A stretch of DNA of 64,000 nucleotides from Rhizoctonia solani (GCF_016906535.1 NC_057370.1:1116001-1180000); one strand, 5' to 3'; shown: positions 1 to 12,422, counted from the stretch's first letter. Notes: generated by a model not told the origin, from the sequence alone. Program-made: numbers and translations.

Positions 1-3000
1 TCCCCGGACCGATGATTGGCGTGTGCCAACAAATCCTACACAACAATAGCCCCAACTCACTTGTACCTGGACAAGGCCTCTCTGGTAGGTGTATTAAACG
101 TCTGATCGATGTTGTCTAATATCTATTCCAAGATCGTGATCGACTCAAGCTCCAGAGGTTCTTGTCCAGCGTTCGCTTCGTTACGACACACAGGGAGAAG
201 AATGGCCAAGTCAGCAAAAAGCCGAAGGTCTTAAAAAAGATTACATCTCAGAGTGCCAACACCCTCAGATTCACGAACTCCGAAGGAAACGAAATGTCGG
301 TTGCTCAATACTTCCAATCGTTGGGTACCCAGCTCCAGTACCCCAACTATGTTTGCATCGAGGTTGGTATACTGTACTTATAATGATATTCTTACTAATC
401 TACCTTAGACTTCATCCGGAGCAGCATACCCCATCGAAGTTTGCTCGATTATCCCCGGGCAGCTGATGAGAAAGCAAGTCCCACCAGAGTTGACCAACTC
501 TGTACTTACTTTCTCGACAAAGGTTCGTAACAACTTTTGTAATCGTAATTGGCTCACATAACCTGTCAAACTGCTATTTTAGAGGCCCCAAGAGCGTTTG
601 AATTCGATCGTTGCAGGACACTCGGTAGGTCATCACGAACTTTACGGGGTCAATTTTGGTTAACCTTATCCTTTCAAGGTCTTGCAATATGGGCAATCTG
701 GTAGGTTATATGTTCATTACTGTCTGGAGGCGATATAATTTTTTACCGCAGAATATATGCGCGAGTTTGGCATGAACGTCTGTCAGCACCCCGAAAAATG
801 CTTGGCTCGCGTTCTTCCGACTCCAGCTATCAACTATGGCCAAAATAGCAAATATAGGCAAATTGTAAGTCGAGTTGCAGGCAAAATCTATTGGTTGTCC
901 GTATTTAAACCCACCTTTTCCAGCGGCCAAAGGACGGGTCCTGGAATCTTCGGGACCAGAAATTCTTCGAGGGTGCTCAGTGTACTGGATGGGCATTAGT
1001 CATATACGACACTCGCGGCATTCGGCAAGAAGACGCCCAAGAAATTGTAAGGGGGCTCAAAGAACAGGCCGATCTGCTAGGTACGCAATAAAAAGCCAAC
1101 AATGGGCGAGTCTCACATTGTGGGACATAGGTATCCGACAAATCTCGAACAATCCTCCTATTTTGTTCCCACCCGGTAAGCAATTCTGACGTCGGGTCTT
1201 CGATCAATGATATTTAAACTCTTCGTCACTAGCTCAGCACTTGGATATTGCTCAGGTATGCCCGATTTAATCGCCCTTGTACTGTGTGCTCATAGTCTCG
1301 TAGCATCTTCATCAGGCAGGACAACAAGTGTTCCAGAAAACGAAGTCCCCGCCTAGTCTTATCGTTGTCGTTCTCCCAGAAAATTCTGCCGATTTGTACC
1401 AAGCGGTCAAACAGTAAGCCAACCATATTTTGATGTGAAGCTATTTATTCTAAGAGATAATCATAGCTTCGGAGATGTTTCCGTGAGTAGTGTGAGATAT
1501 TCGATTTTAGCGTTTTCTTATCCAAAATAGCGAGGCGTTGCGACCCAATGTCTGAAATCAAGCAAATGCAGAGGCGCCAAAGCTCAATACTGGGCCAACG
1601 TATGCTTAAAGTATGTTCTCAACTCGCCTTTCGATAGCGTACTAACTATGTATCCGGATAGAATTAACGCAAAACTCGGGGGGGTCAATAGTATCCTCGA
1701 TCCCAACGCTCCTAACATTAGGTTCCTCACGGACACAGCCAACCCGTCGATCGTATTGGGTATGTACAGCTTATTGGCTTATATTCTCTTCTAATACGCT
1801 CTTTCAGGCGCCGACGTGATGCACCCTGCCCCTGGGGCTCAAGGTCGTCCTTCCTTTGCTTCAGTCGTTGGCAGCATTGATTCAAACGCGGCGTAAGGTG
1901 CACAGTTTTAGACCTTATCAACTCAACTGACATTGTGATTTGAAGCCATTATACTGCGATTAGCCAAGCCCAAGACTCTCGGTAAGGCTATTCTCTTCTG
2001 TATATTCTACCCCGAATCGACTAACGTGTATAGTGTGGAAATGATCCATGATCTTGAGGGCATGGTGTACGAAGTTCTCGGGCGCCATGCTTGGTGGAAG
2101 ACGAACCACGAGAAGAAGAAGGGCGGATTCCCTAAGCGACTGATCTACTACCGCGACGGTGTTTCTGGTGAGCTACTCACAAAGATGACACTTGTGCATA
2201 TCTAAACAGAAATTTCAGAGGGCCAGTTCCCTCAAATCCTCAGCATCGAGCTGCCAGCTATACAAGGTATGCTTCCCACTTCCTAGTGCATATCTCAATG
2301 TTTAACCAAACATGGATCAGCTGCGTGCAAGCGGCATAAGATCAACCCTACCATTACGGTTGTGGTAGTTGGTGAGTCAATATAACATACAAGTGGCCAC
2401 CAATGGATGTGTATTCTTATACCAACGATAGGAAAACGCCACCACGTTCGTTTCTTCCCAACGCATGGTGGGGAGGACAGGAGTGGCAACTGCCCTGCAG
2501 GAACGGTTGTTGACGACGTGTAAGTAATGTGGTTCGGACACACTACGCACATCCTAACTGATGCAATGATTAATTAGGGTCGGACATGTAAGTGTAATGC
2601 TTTATTCAGTTTTTCGCACGACTAAAATCCAAGCTAGCCAACCGAGTTCGATTTCTATTTGCAAAGTCATGGTGGTCTCCTCGGAACTTCGCGCTCTTCG
2701 CACTACAAGTATGCATTATCCACGTTGTTCCACTTCAATTATTAATTCTGCTTTCTTTTAGCGTCTTATTTGATCAGAACAATTTTACCCCTGATGGCTT
2801 GCAAGCAGTTTCTTTTGCCCTCTGTCACGTATATGCAAGGGCGACCCGCTCCGTCTCTATCCCTGCCCCCGTCTATTGTAAGCAACTGTTCCTGCATTAA
2901 CGCACACGCACTCATAGACAACCTAGACGCTGATATCGTATGCGAGCGGGCGAAGAACCACTATGACCCATCTGTTGGCTATAACTCGATCGATGAGACT

Positions 3001-3165
3001 GAAACTGTGGCGAGCGGCGCGACTGGTTCTGCCATCCAGCGCTACAAGGACCTATTCAGGCCAGCACATGACGGACAGCGCTATAAGATGTAGTACGTAG
3101 TCATCTTTTGAGCGTTTGTCCCGTCCTTTGTTTACTGATGTTTCTGCGATTTTAGCTTCCAATAA
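1..3165 (+). CDS. Argonaute protein (3' part: PAZ, MID, PIWI), 5' end outside window
   Basis: Small-RNA-guided silencing effector. The first coding segment in view (about 160-385) is the PAZ domain ([15 protein letters not shown]), followed by MID residues that bind the guide 5' phosphate (YQAVKQ, GVATQC, CLKINAKLGG) and a full PIWI domain. Catalytic positions are all present: D in GADVMHP (about 1810), E in VEMIHD (about 2040), D in YYRDGVSEGQF (about 2155) and D in [11 protein letters not shown] after the intron at 2878-2926, giving a DEDD set as in other fungal Argonautes rather than DEDH. An apparent stop at 3091 is not the end: a donor GTACGT at 3093 and acceptor at 3155 splice to a 10-nt last exon that gives the normal aromatic tail KMYFQ and a TAA at 3163. 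More than a dozen introns. The N domain and linker 1 lie left of the window. Predicted slicer-competent. Confidence 0.93.
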
Positions 3166-3484
3166 ACTCATGTTGCTGCGCGGATGTACCGAAATGCAGC
3201 ATAACGCACGGATGCTGACTTACATCGAGGCTATTAGAAACACTGTTTCTTTGAATTTGTTAGGTCATCGGATTTTTTTCTTGCGAATCGCGCTTCATAT
3301 TCTTCTGTTACAAACTAAAACACTATACGTATCCAATTCAAACGAAACCTGATTTATAATTTATCCTCACTCGCGCCGCCAAACGGTCTCATTACATCAA
3401 CTATATGCAAACAGTCTACCCAGATGAAAGGCGTGCAGTTTACACCTTGGCAATAAATGTATCGTTCAACTTGACCGCGTACTC

Positions 3485-5671
3485 TCAGTTAGCTTTAGTC
3501 GACCTAGCCCTTATTTTGTCACCATACTGTGCAGGGGAAAACACCATCAGTTCGTAGTACCGGACTTCCTGATTCGCACTTACGTAGAAGAACACGAATG
3601 GAATTGGCATGGCTAGAATAGCCAAGAAGGCCAATAACGTTGATGCCCACTGAGGTGTCATACCTGCATACATCTGGTTGACCCACAGAGGGACAGTCGC
3701 ACCGACAAGAGATCGAAGGAATGTCTTTGCAGCAACTGCCGAAGCAGTATAACGTTGGTATGTGTCAATGATGTAGCTATTAGCTGAGATCTGGACATGC
3801 TCAAGTGTGAGTGGGATCCAGCGCGGGGTAGAGTTAAGGATGACCCACATAGACAGCGACCATTGCTGCGCCGAATGGTGCACCAGCGATAGCGGTGCCA
3901 ATCCAATGTACGTGACTCATTGAAGTCCATGCAAAAATAAAAAGGCCGAATGGCAATAGACTAGGTAGGGCGTGGAAATAAACATGGGTTCGCATATAAC
4001 CCATTCTTAGAGAACTCGCATCGATCCGAACATCATCAATGGGAGACGGGCCTCAGGTACAACTCCACGTTTTTCGCATACTTTTCGGTAGGCTTTCTCT
4101 TGCAGTGGGAGGAGAAGCATTGCGCAGAAGATGCCAATCATAACGCCAATAAACGTCAGTCCGATTCTGCAATGCTTCGTCAGCATACTACCAAGGAGCC
4201 CAAGCTGTAAAACTCACTCTCCGGCGTTCAGACCCTTTGGAAGCAACACGATAGGGTAAGCAAAGAAAAATACTTCAAGAGAGTGATAAGTTTACGGTGG
4301 ACAGATGAAGCTTGAGTAAACCTACGATAAAGGAGAGAATAAATAAACGTAAGATACCCTGACATGCAGATCAGCAGTGGCTCCGTTGCAAGGAGGACTG
4401 AGAGTCATTCGGATTAATACTAGCACCCTGAAGTTAAATAATACCACTCACTCAACGGGCGTGTCAAAGATATTTTTACCTTCTCAGCGAGGCTAACATG
4501 TTGAAGCTCACTCTCGCTCTTTAATGTTGGATTCCCGGTCTCTTTGCGCAGACGAGCAGCCCTACGGCGCAGTAGTACTGGACTTAGAGTCTCAGGCATG
4601 AAGAGCACGGTTGCGGCGAATACCACTCCGACAAATATGAACAGGACCCAATAGATCCAGCGCCATCCTATAGTCTCTCCGATGAAGCCTCCGATCAATG
4701 GACCAATACACGGCCCCATAAAAATGGACGACGAGAATACCTATGGTCCGAACACCAAGTCAGCCAATACTCAAACCACTTACTCGTAGTCAATACTTAC
4801 CGCCATCGCGGCACCACGATCTTCCACATCCCAACTTCAGATGCAATTAATTTGGCATTCAATTAAGAAACAGAAGAGATGGCTTACATGTCTGCCAAAG
4901 TTCCTCCGACATTGGTCATGGGCGCTGACGACGCGAGGCCAGCTAAGGCTCGAGAAACAATCAGACATCCAATATTTGGAGCCAGTGCCGAGGGTAAAGT
5001 GAAGACTGGGATTCAATTAGTCCCAGAAATCGAGGACAATTTAATTGCCACTTACTAAAATACAGACCCATGCTTATACAGTAGACAGGATATCTGCCAA
5101 GAATCTCAGACATAGGGGCAAATACCAAGGGGCCTTTGGTATCGCCGTCAACTAACTTACATCATCTCAAACTGATACATAAATAAACTCACCAATACCG
5201 AATCCGACAACAAATAATGTTACTGTCAGATTTACAACCTCTTCAGACACCTGAAACTCCTCCATAGGACCTGGGATATCCCCGGTTACTATACTAGATC
5301 CCAGGGCTACTGAAAGACACAATGCGGAAGATATAAGCGTGATCGTCCTATGGAAGGATCAGTTAGGTGATTATATGCGCGTTTTGTTTTCTTATTGCGT
5401 ACCATTTTCGGAGGCGTGAAAGATTGCGAGGATTTTCAGGGTCGTTTTCCTCCCAACTAACCAGCGTGTGTTTGGCGTCAAGCTCGGGGTCACTATTAAC
5501 TTCGGTATGTGCATCCGAGTTACTGACATGATCTTCATCTGGATGTTGATCACCAACATGACGAAGAACGACATCCCGCTCATACGGATGACTCATGGGC
5601 GGTAAGTGAACTCCAGAAGAGACGGGAACTTCGGACGATCCTTTTGGAAGAGAGGGGGGAACAAAAGACAT
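3485..5671 (-). CDS. MFS transporter, DHA1 drug/polyamine:H+ antiporter type
   Basis: Plasma-membrane major facilitator. The N-terminal cytosolic tail ends in SWEENDPENPRNLSRLRKW, the W-x-x-DPENP hallmark of fungal DHA1 (TPO1-like) carriers; TM segments follow, including VTLFVVGFGIG, PLVFAPMSEILGRYP (TM2-3 motif), GPCIGPLIGGFIGETIGWRWIYW region (motif C/GWRW) and a C-terminal half ending KIRARSTKAN. The middle loop has RRRAARLRKETGNP. Several exons, all joinable without frame breaks. Two splice features matter: the intron at 3961-4019 begins GC (GCGAGT) not GT, and the 57-nt intron at 3527-3583 is a multiple of three without a stop, so a naive translation wrongly inserts 19 residues before YGDKIRARS. 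Transcribed divergently from the aldo/keto reductase across a 1.1 kb gap. Substrate cannot be read from sequence. Confidence 0.9.
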
Positions 5672-6620
5672 AACTAGTCAACTCCAGAAAGCTCTGCAAT
5701 GTCTAGGCCACGAGAGTACAGGGATGGTGTGTTCCACTTGACAAGCGAGCCCATTTATAGACCAGTAAGCAAGATAGCCCTAAATATTCCGGCCTCCGCG
5801 AGTTATAGGATGAGACATACTTGCAATGTATGTGCCAATAATTTTCTCGAAAGCATGCGCGTCTATCAAAAAGGGCATGCAATGATATGCCCCGCCCTAA
5901 TACAGCTAGCCGACTAGCCGGATCGGATCTTTAGAATGTCTTCTGAAAAGATTTGCCATCGCACATAAACAGGAATGCGCTCGATGCGATGAAAATAATC
6001 TACTCACTCTCCGTAGTATTGGCCTAAACTAATATCCCTGCCAAGGTATGGTATACATGGCTGTAATATGTTATTTAATGTGACTATTTGCGAATGCACT
6101 CAGTCCTAGACTTGGTCAACGCCGAACCAACGCGGTTTACCCCGCCTGATCAACCGCGAGGTAACATTCCATCCTCCGGTAACTTGAATAAAGTATCACG
6201 TGGTGCCGGCAAGAGCACTTGAACATATATGCGTTCGGAAATTATGTACACCTCCCGACGTTGCCTTACGTCTCAGTGCCAACGAAGCGATTAAATATCA
6301 TGGTATCAACTTTCAGGCGAGTGCTGCAGCCATATTATGACTGATTGAGGTTGCAATTGCACACCCCCTAGATCTAGCCTCATAGAGATTTGAACCCCTT
6401 TTTCCAGTGTTCTATAATCATACGATTTTGCTTGTCCATGTGGGCTCTGTTTCTGACATAAAATATGCATAAATCATTACTACCATCGTGTTCACACAAG
6501 TTGGAGTATTAGTTGGCAGCTGAAGCTGACCAGGATAGTCATGATCGGTGGACTCGAAGCACTACAGTTCATCGTGACTTATGCCATGTTACTAGCTTCT
6601 ACCACCAGCTGATCACAGCA

Positions 6621-6640
6621 CTCCAACTCCAACTCCAACT
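6621..6640. repeat. Short tandem repeat, CTCCAA x3
   Basis: Three perfect copies of CTCCAA plus two further bases, in the divergent promoter region about 170 bp upstream of the reductase start. No function can be assigned. Confidence 0.7.
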
Positions 6641-6770
6641 ACTCAGTGGAGACTGGGTTACTTAACTTGTCACGGCGTTGCACTACGTACTAATTTAACC
6701 TCCTTTGCTCCAGAATAACGATGTTGGTGCGGGTGTTTGTACATGTTTCATCCCCCATCATATATAAATC

Positions 6771-6777
6771 GATCTCA
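6771..6777 (+). promoter_or_regulatory. TATA-like box of the aldo/keto reductase gene
   Basis: TATATAA about 35 bp upstream of the ATG at 6812, with a short pyrimidine-rich leader after it. Position and sequence fit a core promoter. Confidence 0.45.
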
Positions 6778-6811
6778 TGCCAATGAACTCTGCCTACCTC
6801 CAGCTCCAATT

Positions 6812-8144
6812 ATGTCTTCACCGAAAAAGAACATGCAATATGGTACATTTCAGTCCTAAAATAAACCATAGTTAATTGATACTTTAACAAATACAGTGCG
6901 TCTCGGAAACTCTGGCCTCAAAGTATCTAGGGTTATCCTAGGAACAATGAGCTACGGATCTCCAGAGTGGCAGAAATGGGTACTTGACGAGGAAGAGGGC
7001 ATCAAGCATATTAAACTTGCGTATGTTTGGTTCATTTTGTCTCCGGCCTCATATCTTAAGTACCCTAGATACGAGATGGGAATCCAAACGTTCGACACGG
7101 CCAATGCCTATTCTAACGGACTTTCCGAAGTCGTTCTAGGTAAAGCGATTAAACAGCTAAACCTACCGAGGGATGAAATTGTGGTCATGACCAAAGTATC
7201 AGCCAGATATCTTGATTTTTCATCTATTGACAAACGCGCAGGTATACTTTCAAGTTGGGCACAGGATCAACGAATTTACGATGGGTGGAGGTGGACCCCC
7301 AAATGAACACGGGTTGAGTAGAAAGGTTCGTGGTGCATTATTCTGATACAAATTGTATTCCGAACTCCAGAATTAGCACATTTTCGACTCGATCAAACGT
7401 TCACTAGAGCGTCTCCAGCTCGACTATGTGGATGTCCTTCAATGCCACAGATTTGACTACAACACGCCAATTGCTGAAACTATGCAAGCGCTCCATGATG
7501 TAGTCAAAGCTGGTTACGCACGATACATTGGCATGTCGAGTTGTTACGCATATCAATTCCAGGCAATGCAAAACTATGCTATCACAAACAACTTGACGCC
7601 TTTTATTTCAATGCAAAACCATTATAATCTGGTGTATAGGGAGGAGGAACGGGAGATGATGCCCACATTGAAAGTGAGTTGTCGTCTCCATATGCATGAT
7701 ATTCATGAGAATTGAGATTGACTTGGGGAAGATGTTCGGAGTTGGATCGATCCCTTGGTCTCCCCTAGCCAGAGGATTCTTGACTCGTCCATTGGACCAG
7801 CAACAAACCACGAGAGGACAGACAGACAGGCAAGTGATTGAGATAATTCCATAGTTTATCCTTTATAACAACGTAGGTATAAAGGTTGATCGGAAGATAT
7901 GGAAAGGCTCACGAAGGCAACAGCGAAATTGTGCGACGGTATGTAAAAGTCTCAGTAAGTTTGAAAATGATACTGGTCCTAACGAAACGGTAGCGTCGAA
8001 TCGTTGGCTAAGAAGAAGAACTTGACAATGGCTCAAGTTGCCCTCGCGTGGGTCATGTCCAAGGACCAGGTCGTGCACCACAAGCTATCTTTGGACACTC
8101 ATGATCCATGGTTAATGTACTTGATATCAATTGCATTGAAGTAA
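6812..8144 (+). CDS. Aldo/keto reductase, C-terminus damaged (probably non-functional)
   Basis: NAD(P)H-dependent carbonyl reductase family (versicolorin-reductase/YakC-like). Start [10 protein letters not shown], then [21 protein letters not shown]. The four catalytic residues are visible: D and Y in [11 protein letters not shown] in VVMTK, H in LQCHRFD. Introns: 7021-7068 is a 48-nt stop-free intron; 7196-7241; one ending before HIFDSIKRS; one at 7830-7884 with a GC donor (GCAAGT), joining TDR to [13 protein letters not shown]. The barrel then runs to [12 protein letters not shown] (about 8069) and breaks. The usual next 35-40 residues, which carry the cofactor-phosphate loop and last helices, are absent. 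The normal family ending (APQAIFGHS then TGA) is still there at 8075-8104 but in another frame, so the reading frame instead runs to TAA at 8142. This looks like a deletion of a non-multiple of three. Confidence 0.8.
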
Positions 8145-8240
8145 AGCCATGTTGGGTTGGGTTGTAATACAGCAAGTCAAGAATGCTCACGACCTTTTTC
8201 TAAACCTTGGTATTTTTAGTAGTCACGTCCTGACCTTCGT

Positions 8241-9585
8241 TTAGCATGTGTACCTGTACCAAAGTTAGAAAGCTTAACACGAAGGGCACTTATGTGGTTA
8301 CCTCCGCTCTCCAAAGTCCCCAAGCCCAGGGATGATGTATGCCTTCTCGTTAAGGCCTTTGTCGATCCAGCCAGTGATCTATATCCCCAGTCCGTCACAT
8401 GAAACGGTACCTTAGTACGTCTATCCTACTCACCATACGCAAAGCGGGTATTTTCCACAAAATGTCCTTATACCTTCAGGAGATGCAATCTAGGTGGGAT
8501 AAGAGGCTGATGCGGGGCCCAATGAACGAATGTCACATACAAGATTCAAAAACATGATTCTGCGTTTCTGATTCAGTAGATAATCTCAGGTCCGGACAAA
8601 GGACATACCGCTCCTCGAGAACACCAGCCTCCTTCAGCACTTGTCACTTTAAGGTATGATTTGCTGCGCATACATGGATAAAACTGTACCTTCCACTGCT
8701 TTGATCGCTGAACCACCAGTCGCTGTCCAAATTTTATCACATAACGAATACGGAATTTAGAAGATCCAAACGACTCACCAAGCATGGGATCAAGGAGCAG
8801 TACATAACGTTGAGAAATATCTTCAGGAAGCTAAAACGACTTGTAAGTTAATCAATTATGAGTCATTTAATATAGCCAGGTAGACCTTGGAATAGAACAA
8901 CTTGGCTTGGGCAGTTTCCTCGTCCTGTGAGAGTTCAACTAAATGCTCAGATTAGAAAAAAAACAAACAAACGATTTACTCTCTGGATCAAAATCTTTCC
9001 GATTCGTACACTGCGGCAGACTTCACGAAGACCTGCTTCCATGGCCTGGGCAACAATCCAAGCAGCTTAAGCGACCCAAAACCTATCAAAAATTTGACTC
9101 GAGCCCTGCTTACCTCCCCAGCGCGTAAGATCGAGACTCCACAAATTCGGCCTTCAAATCCGACACCCTCATACTTTTCGCCTGTGGGTCGATTGTAAGT
9201 GGAGATCAAGACAAGGTCTAACTGACATGACAGACCGGTAGGGGTTTCAACAGTCTTGGGAATGACAGGTAAGTGGTTAAGACCTGAGGTTGTACGTATT
9301 AATGGTCTCGTGAGCCAGATTTGCGAACGTTACAACCAACCTTCCTCGACCAATAGCCTTATAATCCTGTCCGTATAGAAGATAAAATCACCTCTTATTT
9401 GGGGATATAAAATCAGACACATTTCCACAAAAATCGAGTCAAACATCTCCATACCTCGAGGTATCCTTGTTCCTGATAATGGTATACAATGCCTCGAGCT
9501 GAGCTGTCTGCGGTAAGGTAACAACATTAGGAGGCAGACTCGCAGGCGATGTCTGAGACGAAGGTTGTTCCGATACTGCCATCAT
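8241..9585 (-). CDS. FUR1: Uracil phosphoribosyltransferase (pyrimidine salvage)
   Basis: Converts uracil plus PRPP to UMP in the cytosol. Start MMAVSEQPSSQT; an in-frame upstream ATG at 9690 would add 35 basic residues. Motifs in order: FIFYTDRIIRLLVEE, YNRPTGEKYEGV, GVSILRAGEAMEAGLREVC, DEETAQAKLFYSKLP, the PRPP loop VLLLDPMLATGGSA, VLKEAGVLEER, NLIASPEGI, ITGWIDKGLNEKAYI and the uracil-binding GLGDFGERRY ending YTC. About nine short introns. One oddity: after FCGKYP the expected frame is lost by one base (CCC at 8446-8448 where four C would keep ALRM before ITGW). Using a weaker donor at 8438 (GTATGG) instead of GTGAGT at 8433 keeps the frame with two residues fewer. Either the base is missing from the assembly or splicing has shifted. 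Confidence 0.9.
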
Positions 9586-9793
9586 TCGTAATCGAGAAGT
9601 GGAGTGGTGGTTAAGAGAGCACAGGTTAGAATGCACTTTGCAGTTCCTCTGCCAAGGCGCGACCGCCAGTCGCCGGCCTATGATCCGCATCCGGTCACGT
9701 GGTTGACCCCGCTTGCCGAAACTGATCGGTCAGGTCGAGCAAGTAAAGATGGAAATACAATTCGTCCCAATGCAATGCAATTAAATCATACAT

Positions 9794-11025
9794 CTATTTG
9801 CCCTTGTTCTGTTCCTCCTCTTCCTTGACACTCATCTCAATCGCCCTTGCAATCTCTTCCTCCTCGTTCAAGTCCTCGTCCATTTCATGGCTTTCTGCCC
9901 CCTCCATCGCTACATCTTGTTCCTCTTGAGATAGTGCAAGCGCCTGAGCCAAGAGTGCGTCTTCCTCGTCTTCCTCCATAGATGCAACAGTCTCCTGTGC
10001 TACCGCCTGAGAAGAAGGTTCAACTGATTCTGGAACTTGGGGGAGAGATGGAGCAGCAGCGCCACCTGTAGTTGCAGCAGCAGCGGCCTGGCGAGCTCGT
10101 TCTTCTTCCAAAGAAATACGGAGCGCCTATATTCACTGTGAGTAACACTCATCGCTGCTGGAACAATGGTAAGATATGCGTACCATGGCAAGCTCGGGAT
10201 CCAAACTTGGGTCGACCCCAAACTCAAATTGATTGCTCCCACTTGCTTCGCCTCCGCCCATTGCAGCAGCTGGTATGCCTTCATCTCCGGCCAATATAGG
10301 AGACGACAATATCGCATCCGAGATGAGCATGTTTGATCCAGAAGGAATACTCAATAAATGGCTACAGCCCTATAATTAATACATACCGCACGAAAACCAG
10401 AACAGAAACCCACCTATTATCCGAGCTGTTTAGTGTGTCCACGAACGTCCTCAAAAGTGGATCATTCAAGTCCTCTTCTCCGAACGACACAACGTCCACC
10501 GCCACATTGTTCTTCTTCAACTTTTTCGCAAGCTTGGCCAAGGCCTTTTCGTCGGTGTCCAGGGGCGAACCAAGAAAGACGATTATGCGCTGCCTTTGGT
10601 TCTTGTTCTGTCGGTGCTTGAGCGCTAGCTGTGCAATATTCAAGCCTGTTGCAAGGTCTACTGACCCGCTTATTTTGGTCTGATGAAGAGCGGAGAGAAT
10701 TTTGCCGTGGTTTGTTGTGGGAGTAACAAGTACCTCTGGACTGTATAACGTCAAGTCACCTAAACGCATCTAATAACCACGACGAGCACTCACGCTTTAC
10801 CAGCTAATGTCATAAGCCCCACTGTACTCTCAGGATTCGCATCCGTCTTAGACGTAAACACAACGTTTACTGCATCTGCCTGTGCTCCGAACCTCGAAGG
10901 TTGATAATCGCCATTGCGCATGTACTCTGAGTTGTCGATCCTACATGTGCCTCGCCGTTAGCCCTCCCTTTTAATAACAAGTGAATTCAGGTCAGAGCCT
11001 ACAGAAGTATCGTCGCCTCTAACAT
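9794..11025 (-). CDS. RPN10: 26S proteasome regulatory subunit RPN10 (ubiquitin receptor)
   Basis: Docks ubiquitin chains on the 19S particle. Start MLEATILL, split by an intron, then [17 protein letters not shown] begins the VWA domain, which continues through [44 protein letters not shown] and [16 protein letters not shown]. After a Gly/Ala linker there are two ubiquitin-interacting motifs: [15 protein letters not shown] (UIM1) and [16 protein letters not shown] (UIM2), the first with the classic LALAL-type core. Ends EEQNKGK then TAG at 9794. Length and order match fungal and animal RPN10. Two ACGCGT boxes lie about 45-60 bp upstream of the start, a feature shared with the other proteasome genes in this window. 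Confidence 0.95.
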
Positions 11026-11068
11026 TGCGTCTTGGAGTTAGTTTCAGAAGGATGTGATGGGAGGGAGT

Positions 11069-11083
11069 ACGCGTCTTACGCGT
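11069..11083. promoter_or_regulatory. Paired ACGCGT (MCB-like) boxes upstream of RPN10
   Basis: ACGCGT occurs at 11069-11074 and 11078-11083, nine bases apart, about 44 bp upstream of the RPN10 start. ACGCGT is the core of the MluI cell-cycle box in yeasts; binding here is inferred. Confidence 0.5.
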
Positions 11084-11337
11084 CCCGTGACGGATTAGGT
11101 ATATTACGTAATAGATTGAATCCGTCAAGATAAGATCCAACATTGGTTCACTCTGGAAACTCGGTGTTTCTGAAGCTTGAATAATTCGGACGTTTTAACA
11201 CAATCAAAATTCAAAACGAAAAAATTATATCAACTAGATTCATTAATAGGTCTAATAGACACAAAATACGAGGCAAAGGGCATCTGAAGCAATAAAACTA
11301 TCACATTTCGGTCCAGACTAGAATATGTAAAACATAC

Positions 11338-12422
11338 CTAAGCAGCAGGGGTGGCCTCTGGGGTGGCCTCTGGAGCAGTTGTCGTAGCTGTCGGAGCCTT
11401 GACCTTGTTCTTGGCCATGTCCTTGTACTTGGGGTCGTTCCAAGGTCCCTGGTCAGAAAGCGAGCAACCACCAGGACAGTTGCAAGAGCCCCCTAAATCC
11501 GCGGGCAAGTTCTCCTTCGGAATCTGCGCCAACAGCTCTTTCTCGGTAGCACTCGAGCTGGGAATAGAGATCTTCGCAACAGTGACAGGGTCAAGCCAAG
11601 GTTTGATTACATTCCAGACAGTGGAAAACATAAACGGAGTGTTTATGATGTAGAATTTACCCATGGTCTCGGGGTAGTAATTCTGGCCAATGGCGGAGGC
11701 TTTCATGACGTAGTCTTTGACACTGAAGAAACTACCGATGCCAACTCCCTTGAGATCGAGGATCGTACACGATGTCTCGACGGGCGCGCCAGCAGCCGCG
11801 GAGCAAGCGGGAAGACGCTCATGCAGGAAACGTTCGTACTCGAGCACAAGGTTTTGAAGCTGTCGCTCCTCTGTTGTCACCTTTGCCAGTTCCGTGACGT
11901 TTACGGACCCGAGCCGCTCAATGTATACAGGCCTCCCATCCTGTAAACGTATCCCGTCAGCTTGGAGCACATTGTAATACCTAATTGCGCACCTTGTCCA
12001 TCTTATGGTAGTATTGAGGGTAAAACTTGTTTACCTGTTCCTTTTCCTTGAAGTGAAAGTTTCTGACACCCAAACATTAGCCCGGCCACCTCCAAAAACG
12101 TGTAGAAAGTCCTACTTGACAATATCATCAACTCCGAATTTCTTGCGCCATTCCTCGCACGCAATTATCATTTCCTTGGATTTGACCAAGTCAAATTTGC
12201 GCGCACGCAAAAACCGCAATAATGTGGGATCATCATGTCGCTCGGGAACAAAGTGACCCTCGGTCTGGAGTTCTGCCTTGAACTGGGCCAACGTCTGCTC
12301 TTGTTCGGGCGTGAGATGGCCAACGCGTCCAGCGAGTGGGTCTCTGCGCGTCATTATCTTAATTAATACTTGCCCGTATATCAGATGCGTTTTTTAGCTT
12401 ACACAGGAGCAGCAGGAGGCAT
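11338..12422 (-). CDS. SEC14: SEC14-type phosphatidylinositol/phosphatidylcholine transfer protein (CRAL-TRIO)
   Basis: Lipid exchanger of Golgi and endosome membranes. The first exon is only 18 nt (MPPAAP, start 12422), joined to [19 protein letters not shown]. The CRAL-TRIO-N helical part is [30 protein letters not shown], followed by [22 protein letters not shown] and the lipid-binding core [49 protein letters not shown] and [10 protein letters not shown]. Then [20 protein letters not shown] closes the domain. The C-terminal tail is low complexity ([19 protein letters not shown]). Family features are all in place; the GGSC.C.GGC segment is typical. Single-copy housekeeping gene by appearance. 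Confidence 0.93.

Larger units (their letters stand above)
5672..6811. other. Intergenic region between divergent MFS and aldo/keto reductase genes
   Basis: No gene seen. Open stretches here are short (longest about 72 codons) and do not resemble known proteins. It should hold the promoters of both flanking genes. It includes a small CTCCAA tandem repeat (6621-6640) and a TATA-like element before the reductase. Confidence 0.6.

Noticed and set aside
5699..5917. 72-codon plus-strand open frame upstream of the MFS gene
   Set aside because: Lies in the promoter gap, no similarity and no splice extension.
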